A stretch of 64,000 nucleotides of DNA. It comes from Herbidospora yilanensis (GTDB taxonomy: Bacteria; Actinomycetota; Actinomycetes; Streptosporangiales; Streptosporangiaceae). The stretch lies in NCBI RefSeq assembly GCF_001570565.1, contig NZ_BBXE01000013.1:576984-640983 (forward strand). The letters run 5' to 3'. Under the pieces are notes generated by a model, which made no database searches, was not told the origin of the DNA, and worked only from the letters and a program-made list of their open reading frames with translations. Shown one piece after another: positions 41,949 through 49,692 of this stretch (positions are counted from its first letter, which is position 1; each line of letters opens with the position of its first letter). The position numbers and the translations under genes are program-made.

Positions 41949-44900
41949 ATGCGGGATGTGGACGGCCGGGCGTTCCTGGCGTCCCTGCGCACCACCGCCG
42001 TGACCCGCGTCGAGGCGGGCGAACGGGTCGCGCAGGTGAGCCGGAACATGGGCGTGTCCCGGTCGTCGGTCTACGAATGGCTCCGCCAGGCCCGCTCCGG
42101 GCCGGAGAAACTGCAGGCCAGCCCGTTGCAGGGGCGGCCGTCGGCGCTTTCGCCCGACGGGCTGCACGATCTGGCCATCGCGCTGCTGGCCGGCCCCGAG
42201 TCAGCGGGCTTGACAGGACGGTTGTGGACGCGGGAACTCGTAAACGAGCTCGTCTCCCGTGACCACGGCGTCTCGCTGACGCTCACCAGCATCGGCCGTC
42301 TGCTGCGTTCACTCGGTTTATGGCCCCGGCACTCGCTCGTCACGTGGCCGGACGGATCCGCGCGATTGTGGAAACAGCGTTACGCGTACATAAAAGAGAA
42401 AGCACGGGAACAGGACGCGCTTCTGATGCGCGGGGGACTGGTGGACATCGGCGCGCTTCTCCCCCGTTCGTCCTTCCCGGCCGCGCCGTTCGGCTTCCAC
42501 CTGGCTTATGCGCTGATCCCCGGCGGGCCGCTGCTGTTCCGCGCCTATTCGGGGCCCGCGAACGCGGCCACGTTCCTCGACTTCGCGGCCGGGCTGGTGA
42601 CCGAGACCGGACGTCCCACCTGCCTGATCACCGCCCACCATCCGGTCTTCGACCTCGACGAGTGCGCGCGCGGCCTGGCCGGGCTGCCGCTGACCGTCTG
42701 GGTGCGCAGCGGCGGCGACGCCCGCTCGGTGCGGCCGGCGCCCGCGCCCGCCACGGCCTCGGCCCCCGATCTGCGGCCGGCCGTGCTCGGCGGGCCGTCC
42801 ACCGGCCTGTGGACGATGGACCTGCTGGCCGAGCGGCTGGGCACGCTTTTCGGTCATCCGGTCAGTACCGGCGAGGCCGAGATCCTGCTCTCCGCGCAGA
42901 ACCTGTGGCCCGAGGGCCCGCTGCCGCCCGTGCTGCCGCCGGGGTCGCCCGCCGTCGGCCGGTGGTGCCACGACGTGCTGCCGCTGTTCCAGGCCGACGC
43001 GGGGGCCGGCGCGGCCGTGCGGTTCGTCCAGGAGGTCCCGCTGCCGGGCGGGCGCACGCTCCTGCTGGCCGTCTCCCCCGATCAGGAACGCCGCTTCGCC
43101 TGGTACGAGGAGGCCCGCTACCAGGGCCGCATGCGCGCCGCGACGCTGGCCGACTTCACCCGGCGGCTCCGCCAGGACGTCGCCGGGCCGCTGTGCCTGG
43201 TGGTCACCGACTGCTCCGGCTGGCGTTCCCGGGATCTCGACGCCACCGCCACGACGGTCGGCGACGCCTTCTTCTGCACGTGGGCGGACGGCTGCGGCGA
43301 ACGCGTCTGGCGCGTCCCCGACCACGACCCGGTCCAGGCGCTGTGCCGCCGCCACTACCACCAGCGACGCGGGCCCGCCCCCGCCGGAACCGCCTCGCTG
43401 GAGATGGAACACCCGCCGCGCGGCCCCATCGGGACGGCCGACCGCCAGGTCCGGATCGCCGCCGCCCGGGAACGCGCCCGGCGGCAGCCCCTGTCGGCGG
43501 GAGGCCGGTTGCGCGAGCTCGTCCTGGCGGGCCCGCCCGCCCTGCTGACCATGCGGGCGCTCACCGCCCTGCTGGCCCGCGCCTACGGCCGCCCCGTGGG
43601 CGCCGACCGTGCCGTCGCCGTGCTGCGCGACGAAGGGCTGTGGCCCGAGGAGTTCCCGTCGGTCGAGCCCGGCCCGTGGGAGCACGAGACGCTGCCGCTC
43701 CACCTCGCGCACGCGGGCGCCGGCGCGGCCGTCCGGTTCGTCGCCGAGGCGCGGCTCGGCGGCGACCTCAGCCTCCTGGTGGCGCTCGACCGCGCCGGGG
43801 AGACCCGGTTCGCCTGGTACCCGCAGGCCCGCTATCGGGGGCGGATGCGCGCGACCACGCTCGTCTCCTTCGCCGAACTGCTGCTCGACGAGACCAACGG
43901 GCCGCTCTGCCTGGTCGCCGCCGACGAGGCCGGCTGGAAGTCCAAGGAACTGGCCGCCACGCTGGCCCGGCGGCCAATCCTGGTCGTCGCGGCCGGGGCG
44001 CCCTACCTGTGCGTCTGGCCGGCCGGGTGCGGCAACCGCGCCGTCATGGGCGACCAGTGCCGCACCCACGCGCGCCGGTCACGGCGGCTGGCCGCCCACG
44101 GGGCACGCTCCGGGCCGCTCCTCGACGCCGTGCGCGCCGCCTCGGCCCGACTCGCCGCGGCCCGCGCGACCGGCGACGCGGCCAGGGAGGCGCTGCGGGA
44201 GGCGCTGACCGACCTGCACGCGGCCGGGGCCGGGGACGCCGCTCTGGTCGCCGCCTGGACCGGGCTGCCGGAGAACGAGATCCCCTTCGTGTCCGAGCCG
44301 ATCGACCGGGAGCTCGTGGAGGCGCTGCGCGCGTGCGTGCGGACCGGGGTGACCAGCCTGACCACCCTCATGCGGGTGAGCGGGCTGCCCGAGGGACGGG
44401 TCAGGGCGCTGCGCCGGGAGGTGCGGCTGCGGGCGCGGGCCCAGGAGGCCGTGTTCCTGGCGCGGATCGCCGCCTCGGCCGCCGCCCTCCGCGATCGGCG
44501 GGACCAGCACGGCGACGCCGTCCGCCGCGCCTGGCGCGAGGGGCACCGCACGGTGACGGCGATGTGCGAGGTGGCGCGGATCAGCCCGTACACGCTGGCC
44601 CGGATCCTGGAGGGGCTCGGCGCCGACCTGCTGCTGCCGCCGCGCGCCCCGGGCCGGGGCGCGCTCGCCGAGGTGGGCCGCGCCGCGATCCTGCTGGGCG
44701 AGGCGCGGACGGCCCGCGACGACGAGGTCCGCGCGGCGCTGGCCGCCGGGGTCAACGTCGTCGGGCTGCTCGCGCGGGCCGGAGGGATGACCCAGGCCCG
44801 GGTCCGGCGGCTGCGGCCCGCCCCGACCCGTGAGACGGCTCTGGCGGCCCTGGCGGCGAGCCGGGCCGAACTGGACCGGCGGACGGCGGGCCTGGCGCGG

Positions 44901-45143
44901 GCCTGCCGTCCGCTGCTGGACCGGGTGGCCGAGCGGCTGGCCGCCGTCGCCGACGCCGCTCACACCGAGGCGCTGGCCACCGTCGCCCGCGACGCGGCCG
45001 TGCGCGCGGCCTGGGCGGGCGGAGTCGGCGACCCGGCCGTGCTGGCCGTCTGCGCGGGCACCGACTCCCGCACGGTCACGGCGTTGGTCGGCGCGGCAGC
45101 GGCAGCGGACGCCCCGGATGCTTGCGCGCGTACCAGGACGTGA
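41949..45143 (+). CDS. Transposase-derived protein: three degenerate IS630-like modules plus HTH array
   Basis: A 1064-residue protein I cannot place in a named family. Residues 14-50 form an HTH (VEAGERVAQVSRNMGVSRSS). Module 1: wHTH (70-126) then a DDE-like stretch (155-245) in which the IS630 catalytic positions appear lost (RGGLVDIG, LITAHHPVFD). Modules 2 (279-470) and 3 (526-710) repeat wHTH plus DDE-like core: FQADAGAGAAVRFV/LAHAGAGAAVRFV, RFAWYEEARYQGRMRA/RFAWYPQARYRGRMRA, GPLCLVVTD/GPLCLVAAD, each ending in a zinc-knuckle-like CxWxxGCG...CRxH. The third catalytic Glu region is missing throughout. At 789-1047 four HTH-like repeats follow. The start is uncertain: ATG 41949 or GTG 41898. 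Confidence 0.7.
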   Translation: MRDVDGRAFLASLRTTAVTRVEAGERVAQVSRNMGVSRSSVYEWLRQARSGPEKLQASPLQGRPSALSPDGLHDLAIALLAGPESAGLTGRLWTRELVNELVSRDHGVSLTLTSIGRLLRSLGLWPRHSLVTWPDGSARLWKQRYAYIKEKAREQDALLMRGGLVDIGALLPRSSFPAAPFGFHLAYALIPGGPLLFRAYSGPANAATFLDFAAGLVTETGRPTCLITAHHPVFDLDECARGLAGLPLTVWVRSGGDARSVRPAPAPATASAPDLRPAVLGGPSTGLWTMDLLAERLGTLFGHPVSTGEAEILLSAQNLWPEGPLPPVLPPGSPAVGRWCHDVLPLFQADAGAGAAVRFVQEVPLPGGRTLLLAVSPDQERRFAWYEEARYQGRMRAATLADFTRRLRQDVAGPLCLVVTDCSGWRSRDLDATATTVGDAFFCTWADGCGERVWRVPDHDPVQALCRRHYHQRRGPAPAGTASLEMEHPPRGPIGTADRQVRIAAARERARRQPLSAGGRLRELVLAGPPALLTMRALTALLARAYGRPVGADRAVAVLRDEGLWPEEFPSVEPGPWEHETLPLHLAHAGAGAAVRFVAEARLGGDLSLLVALDRAGETRFAWYPQARYRGRMRATTLVSFAELLLDETNGPLCLVAADEAGWKSKELAATLARRPILVVAAGAPYLCVWPAGCGNRAVMGDQCRTHARRSRRLAAHGARSGPLLDAVRAASARLAAARATGDAAREALREALTDLHAAGAGDAALVAAWTGLPENEIPFVSEPIDRELVEALRACVRTGVTSLTTLMRVSGLPEGRVRALRREVRLRARAQEAVFLARIAASAAALRDRRDQHGDAVRRAWREGHRTVTAMCEVARISPYTLARILEGLGADLLLPPRAPGRGALAEVGRAAILLGEARTARDDEVRAALAAGVNVVGLLARAGGMTQARVRRLRPAPTRETALAALAASRAELDRRTAGLARACRPLLDRVAERLAAVADAAHTEALATVARDAAVRAAWAGGVGDPAVLAVCAGTDSRTVTALVGAAAAADAPDACARTRT

Positions 45144-45327
45144 GCAGCTTCTCCACCGCGACCAGATGGAAGTTGAGCTGGTCGAACAGCTCGCGTACGT
45201 CGTCGTCGGAGGCCGTCAGGCGGAAGGAGTCGACCAGGGTGGTGATGGAGTCGGGGTCGGCGTAGGGACGACGGCCGGCGCGTTCGGCGCGTTCGTCCTC
45301 GAACGGGCTGAAGATGGAGTGCGTCAC
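45076..45327 (-). CDS. Small acidic/helical protein, 83 residues
   Basis: A short gene with AGGGGG five bases before its GTG start, nine bases after the stop of the FemAB-like gene. It therefore belongs to that operon. The product is soluble: an acidic N-terminus (FSPFEDERAERAGRRPYADP), a predicted amphipathic helix pair (DSITTLVDSF, DDDVRELFDQLNFHLVAVEK) and a basic Pro-rich end (KHPGRPLPLPRRPTP). No family recognised. It overlaps the 3' end of the convergent transposase-derived gene by 68 bases. It might be a partner, an adaptor or a substrate of the two enzymes encoded upstream. Confidence 0.65.
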   Translation of the reverse strand: MTHSIFSPFEDERAERAGRRPYADPDSITTLVDSFRLTASDDDVRELFDQLNFHLVAVEKLLTSWYARKHPGRPLPLPRRPTP

Positions 45328-45335
45328 GATTCCCC

Positions 45336-46562
45336 CTAGGCGGCGAACATGCCGGTCTGAGCGATGAGCCGGAGCAGGGCCAGGTCGTCGACGTCCATGT
45401 CCTGCGCGTACGCGTCGAACAGCTCACCGGCGCGCCTGCGGTTGACCTCGCGGGTGTGCCGGGCCGTCCAGCCGAGCGGCGGACGCAGCAGCAGCGACCA
45501 CAGCGGGAGCAGCCGCGCGCCGCGCCGCAGCTTCTCGGTGAACCCGCCGACGCCGAAGTCGATCTCCTGCAGATGCCGGGCCAGGCCCATCCTGACCGGG
45601 GCGTGCGACTGCAACACCGCCTGCTCGGCGAAGTGGCCGGTGCGCCGGGGGTCGAGCGTGATGCGGTGGGCGACCAGGCCGTCGCCGTGCTGGAAGACCA
45701 GCCGGTAGCCGATCGTGACGCCGTTGTGCGTGCAGAGGATCACGTGAGCCGCGCCCGCGAGCGGCGAGGCGAGATAGCGGCGCAGCTCGCGCTCGGCCGC
45801 CGTGGCCTCCTTGGGCGTGGGGTGCAGGCGGGCCAGGTCGGGCAGCAGGGCCGCCGTCAGCGGCAGCACCTTGATCGCCCGCGCGCCGTCGGCGAACACG
45901 CGCTCCTCGCGCCGGGCCAGCGTCCGGCTCGACCGCTGGAGCGCGCCCAGGTGCTCCTCGAAGGTGGCGCCCTGGATCCGCATGACGGTCCGCGCGTGGG
46001 TCAGGATGAGGGGCGCGCGCGGGAAGTAGCGGGTCAGCCGCCCGGCCGTGGGCCCGTCGAGGTAGAGCACGGCGGCCGTGCCGTCGTCGGGCATGGCGTA
46101 CTGGACGGCCCGTGCCCACAGGTGCTCGTCGTCCGGGTGGCAGACGGGCACCGTGCGGTATCCGGCCGTCGCGCCGATGAGCGTGACCCGCCCCCACGCC
46201 TCGGGGGTGCACAACCGTCCGCCCCGCAACATCGAGCCGAACAACCGGGCCGGGTCGAGCATCGGCCGGACGGGGGCCCGGTCGTAGTGGCTGACGGGCA
46301 CCACGGTCCGCAGCGACGGCCGCCCCGCGCCGCCCACCCAGCCGAGGACCACGCCGTGCCAGGCGGCCGCGTCCGGGTCGGCGTGCGCCTGGTGCCAGGC
46401 CCGGCCGTTGAAGAACCCCGCGGCGGTACGGGGGGCGAGCTCGTCCCACCGCGCCGGAGCCGACCGGAGGGGCGCGGTGGTCAGCCGCACCTCCTCGACG
46501 CCCGGCCGCTTCGGCGCCTCCTCGTAGAAGGAGACGGCCGCCGTCGAACCCCCGGCCCTCAT
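45336..46562 (-). CDS. FemAB/GNAT-like acyltransferase-fold protein
   Basis: A 408-residue protein resembling the FemAB/DUF482-like branch of the GNAT superfamily. The N half carries RWDELAPRTAAGFFNGRAWH and the C half a second GNAT-like fold: TFEEHLGALQRSSRTLARRE, AAHVILCTHNGVTIGYRLVF, HRITLDPRRTGHFAEQAVLQ and LQEIDFGVGGFTEKLRRGARL, matching the motif F-K--G at the end of Fem-type domains. Such enzymes transfer amino acids from tRNA or acyl groups. It overlaps the ATP-grasp gene (ATGA) and precedes the 83-residue gene, an operon of three. Substrate unknown. Confidence 0.72.
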   Translation of the reverse strand: MRAGGSTAAVSFYEEAPKRPGVEEVRLTTAPLRSAPARWDELAPRTAAGFFNGRAWHQAHADPDAAAWHGVVLGWVGGAGRPSLRTVVPVSHYDRAPVRPMLDPARLFGSMLRGGRLCTPEAWGRVTLIGATAGYRTVPVCHPDDEHLWARAVQYAMPDDGTAAVLYLDGPTAGRLTRYFPRAPLILTHARTVMRIQGATFEEHLGALQRSSRTLARREERVFADGARAIKVLPLTAALLPDLARLHPTPKEATAAERELRRYLASPLAGAAHVILCTHNGVTIGYRLVFQHGDGLVAHRITLDPRRTGHFAEQAVLQSHAPVRMGLARHLQEIDFGVGGFTEKLRRGARLLPLWSLLLRPPLGWTARHTREVNRRRAGELFDAYAQDMDVDDLALLRLIAQTGMFAA

Positions 46563-48676
46563 CGAACGGCCTTCGCCATGCTGGGCGGCATCACCGGCCG
46601 GCTGTCAGCCGGAGGAGCCGGTTCGGGCGCCTCTTCGGGTTCCGCCTCCGGGGACGGCTGCGGGGCGGGCGGCGCCTGCGGGGGCAGGGGCGTGGAGAAG
46701 GGCGTCAGCGCGGGCAACGGCTCCGACCGGTCCTGCGACGGCTGGAGCGCCGGGGCCCGATCGGCCGACGGAGACGGCACCGAGGCAGGCGGCGCCTGCG
46801 GCGTGGCGGCCTCCACGAGGGGCGGTTCCGGCTTGTCCTGCGACGCCCGGCGAAGCATGGCCTGCCGCGCGGCGCTCTCCACGGGCAACGGAGCCGAGTG
46901 CGGCATCGGGCCGCGCGGCGACTCAGGCGGTTCCGGCGTGGACCGCGGGGCCTGGGCGGACGGCGGCAGGGGCGTGGGGGCCGGCACGGGGGACGGCATC
47001 GGGTTCGGCAGGGGCCCGGGCCTGGTGTGCGCCCCTGGGACCGACGGCAGCGGGGGGATGTACTGCGGCGCGGCGGCCTGCACCGGCAGCGGAGTCGAGT
47101 AGGGCATCGAGGCGGGCAGCGGCTCGGGCGTGGTGTGCGGCGCCGAGGCCGGCAACGGCTGGGGTGTCGTGTGCGCGGCGGACCTCGGCTGCGGAACGGC
47201 CGTCCGGGCCGGCTGGGTGGCCGATTGAGGCACCGCCGTCTGGGTGACCGGCGGGGGTGCCTGGACCTGCGGCGGCTGGAGGGCCGCGAACGGGACCAGT
47301 TCGGGTCTGGCGGGCGCGGGTGCCGGGCTCAGGGGCGGTGGAAGGGTCGGCTGGAGGTCGAGGGCCGGTTCCGGTTCGCGGATCCGCTGGATCGACGGGG
47401 GCAGGAAGGGCCATTCGGCCGGGATGTACAGGTGGGCGGCGCGCATGTGGGCGGCCCTCAGGTGGGCGGCGCGCAGGGCGCACTCGCGGGGGTTGCGGCC
47501 GGTGACGACGGCCCGGCCGCCGGGCTCGTAGCGTTCGAGCCAGCCCGCGTACGGCAGGTCGTCGTCGAGGTCGGCCAGGCGGGGCGCGCGGATGTCGACG
47601 GGGGTGACGATCGCGGCGCGGCGCTGGCGGTGCCGGGTGGCCTCCGGTTCGCGGCCGCAGCTGATGGCCGCGGCGGCGGCCGGGAGGTTGACCCCGGTGA
47701 CCAGCTCGACGACGTGGCACAGCAGCGGGTCGGGCGGCCCGGCCCGCAGGTCCGTCACGATGGCGCCCTCGTCGGACAGCAGCAGGCCGACGCCGCAGTG
47801 CCCGTCCTGGACGCCCACGGCCGCCACCGCGGTGGCGATGACCGCGGCCGTGTCGGCGTCCTCCAGGAGCGGGTCGGCGGCGTCGACGATGTCGTACTCG
47901 CCGAACCGGCGGATCACCGCGACGCCGAGCGGCGCGCCCGAACGGACCCAGCACTCCACAGTGACCGGTGCGCCCACCGGAACCTCCTCGACGAGAACGG
48001 CGCCGCTGTCACCGGTCGCGGCCCGGGCGCCGGCGAATCCGGCGGGGATGCCGGCGAGATCGTCCACGCGTCGCCGGGACAGGTTCCCTCCGGGGGTCCG
48101 GGCGACGAAGAGGACGGGGCAGCCGATGAGCTGGGCGGCCCGGTTCGCCTCTTCGGGTGAGACGGCGAGGATCGACCGCGGGGTGCGCATGCCCCCGGCG
48201 GCGAGCAGGACCTGGGTGCTGAGGGGGTCGGCGCTGCCGATGGCGGCCGTCTCCCCGAAGGAGGGCAGCCCCAGCCGCACGGCGGCCGCCGCCGCGACCT
48301 CCTGGTAGCGCGGCTCCCAGCAGATGAGGCCGTCGACGCGGCGGGAGAAGCCCTCGACGGCGGCGGCGACCGCGGACGGGGTCATGGCCGGAACCCGCAA
48401 CCGGTCGGTGTGGCCGGACCGGCCGGCGGAGACGTCGTCGGTGTCGACGAGCACGACGTCGAAGCCGCCCTGGCGGACCTGGGCCAGCAGCGACGCCGCG
48501 TCCTCGGACCCGCCGGAGCCCACCAGGGCCACGGTGCCGCGGTGGGGGGTGGGGAAGCGCGCGCCGCCGCGGTGCGGCCAGGGAACCCGCCGGGCCAGCG
48601 CCCGGCCGGTCACGACGCGACGTCCGGTCAGTCCGTCCCTTTCGCCGTTCATAACGAACAGGTATTGCACGTTCAC
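46559..48676 (-). CDS. Degenerate ATP-grasp protein with long Pro-rich tail
   Basis: A 705-residue protein. Residues about 45-400 follow the ATP-grasp plan: Rossmann-like TVALVGSGGSEDAASLLAQV, central ATP-binding segment GCPVLFVARTPGGNLSRRRV, and AIVTDLRAGPPDPLLCHVVE then ELVTGVNLPAAAAAISCGRE where active enzymes have a Glu-x-Asn-x-Arg metal site. That site reads TDLRAG, so Mg/ATP binding is doubtful. A triplet RAAHLRAAHMRAAHL follows, then about 250 residues of Pro/Ala/Gln-rich disordered sequence with repeats such as PQPLPASAPHTTPEPLPAS. Start GTG 48676; GTG 48670 or ATG 48652 possible. First gene of the minus-strand operon. Confidence 0.7.
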   Translation of the reverse strand: MNVQYLFVMNGERDGLTGRRVVTGRALARRVPWPHRGGARFPTPHRGTVALVGSGGSEDAASLLAQVRQGGFDVVLVDTDDVSAGRSGHTDRLRVPAMTPSAVAAAVEGFSRRVDGLICWEPRYQEVAAAAAVRLGLPSFGETAAIGSADPLSTQVLLAAGGMRTPRSILAVSPEEANRAAQLIGCPVLFVARTPGGNLSRRRVDDLAGIPAGFAGARAATGDSGAVLVEEVPVGAPVTVECWVRSGAPLGVAVIRRFGEYDIVDAADPLLEDADTAAVIATAVAAVGVQDGHCGVGLLLSDEGAIVTDLRAGPPDPLLCHVVELVTGVNLPAAAAAISCGREPEATRHRQRRAAIVTPVDIRAPRLADLDDDLPYAGWLERYEPGGRAVVTGRNPRECALRAAHLRAAHMRAAHLYIPAEWPFLPPSIQRIREPEPALDLQPTLPPPLSPAPAPARPELVPFAALQPPQVQAPPPVTQTAVPQSATQPARTAVPQPRSAAHTTPQPLPASAPHTTPEPLPASMPYSTPLPVQAAAPQYIPPLPSVPGAHTRPGPLPNPMPSPVPAPTPLPPSAQAPRSTPEPPESPRGPMPHSAPLPVESAARQAMLRRASQDKPEPPLVEAATPQAPPASVPSPSADRAPALQPSQDRSEPLPALTPFSTPLPPQAPPAPQPSPEAEPEEAPEPAPPADSRPVMPPSMAKAVR

Positions 48677-48778
48677 TTGACTGCCGCCTTTACGAAGGAG
48701 GGTTCGCGCGGACTTGATGCAAATGATGTTGGAAGTATTGACAGGCAGATGTCAAGAAGAATTGTGACGGAGGGTGAA

Positions 48779-48826
48779 ATGCATATCTGCCGTGATCCTT
48801 TTACACGACAAAACCCCACATACTAG
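48779..48826 (+). CDS. 15-codon ORF with strong ribosome binding site
   Basis: ATG 48779 to TAG 48826 encodes MHICRDPFTRQNPTY. GGAGGG (48769-48774) lies at ideal spacing, better than for many long genes here. It is in the leader of the DUF98/MFS transcription unit. It may be a leader peptide, a signal peptide for a TPR regulator, or chance. Confidence 0.35.
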   Translation: MHICRDPFTRQNPTY

Positions 48827-49004
48827 GACAATCCGGACTCACGTCACATAAGCAACTCGCATTTCTGTAAAGGAATTTGACAAGAAGTCTTACAGCCTGA
48901 CCGATACCCCGACCTGCAGTGACGACGTGCTGGAACGCGACAGCGCAAGGGTGACCGAAATCCGAACCTATTGCGAAAGCGCAGAAAGTAATTAAGATCT
49001 CAAC

Positions 49005-49025
49005 TTGTGTCAGATAGTTTGTCAG
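49005..49025 (+). promoter_or_regulatory. TTGTGTCAG direct repeat before the DUF98 gene
   Basis: TTGTGTCAG (49005-49013) and TTTGTCAG (49018-49025) are direct copies of the half-site that forms the perfect dyad at 41823. They lie 20-40 bases before the DUF98 start, a position suited to a repressor. Confidence 0.5.
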
Positions 49026-49044
49026 AACGGGAAAGGAGGGTCAT

Positions 49045-49692
49045 ATGAGCATCCCGGCCGACGCCGTGACCCGAATGGTCCTCACCAACGACGGATCAAC
49101 GACGCAATTGCTTTCCGCGTTACTCGGTGTACCGCTGCGCGTCCGTGTGCTCGACCAGCGGGGGCTGCCGTCCTCGCAAGTACGGCCCCGCGCGGCCGTC
49201 AAGGCACTCGTGGCCGGCGAGGGCGACGAACCGCTCGTCGTCCGTAAATCGCAACTCGTCCGCCCGGACGGCAGGGCCATCTCGGTCAACACGGTGATCA
49301 TGACGTCGAGTCATCTGGTCGCCCGCAGCATCGTCGACGGCGGGGGCACCCCCCTCGGCCGGGTGCTGCAGGGGGCCGTCGAACAGCGTCGGGTGATCAC
49401 CGAGACCGGCTGCCGGATGGGCGAATGGGGCGGTGTCGGCCGGCCCAGCGTCTACCGCTCGTATCTCGTCTTCGCTGGAGGCAGGCCATTCCTCCACGTA
49501 GAAGAGCAGTTCCACCCCGCGATCGTGACGCCCATCCGGGACCTCCCCCTGCTGGAGGAGGACCCCCGGCCGTGGCCCGCGAAGAAACGTCCAGCGCACC
49601 CCCGCCGAGGACCCGCGATGCAGACGTACATCAGTGACACCCTGGTCTCCCTCCCCCAACCCGCCGCACCCTCCCGCAAGCCGGCCGAATGA
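49045..49692 (+). CDS. DUF98 chorismate-lyase-like protein
   Basis: A 215-residue protein with the chorismate lyase/UTRA fold. Segments RMVLTNDGSTTQLLSALLG, VRVLDQRG, VKALVAGEGDEPLVVRKSQL and FLHVEEQFHPAIV follow the DUF98 pattern: first-strand Arg/Asp region, the R-S/R-K core strand, and the closing Glu. Enzymes of this family release pyruvate from chorismate to give 4- or 3-hydroxybenzoate. The N-terminal 170 residues hold the domain; the last 40 are Pro-rich linker. AAAGGAGGG precedes the ATG. The overlap (ATGA) with an MFS exporter suggests the product, or a related molecule, is exported. Confidence 0.75.
   Translation: MSIPADAVTRMVLTNDGSTTQLLSALLGVPLRVRVLDQRGLPSSQVRPRAAVKALVAGEGDEPLVVRKSQLVRPDGRAISVNTVIMTSSHLVARSIVDGGGTPLGRVLQGAVEQRRVITETGCRMGEWGGVGRPSVYRSYLVFAGGRPFLHVEEQFHPAIVTPIRDLPLLEEDPRPWPAKKRPAHPRRGPAMQTYISDTLVSLPQPAAPSRKPAE

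Larger units (their letters stand above)
48677..49044. promoter_or_regulatory. Divergent A/T-rich intergenic region of the island
   Basis: 368 bases, the least GC-rich stretch of the island, between the ATP-grasp and DUF98 genes. It contains an inverted repeat TTGACA-N6-TGTCAA (48738-48755), a second TTGACA (48877-48882) with no clear -10, a 15-codon ORF (48779) and the direct repeat at 49005-49025. Strong GGAGGG sequences occur at 48697 and 48769 and before the DUF98 gene. Confidence 0.6.

Noticed and set aside
41949-45143. Active IS630 insertion sequence
   Set aside because: The catalytic triad appears incomplete, the protein is three times the usual length, and I see no terminal inverted repeats or TA target duplication around it.
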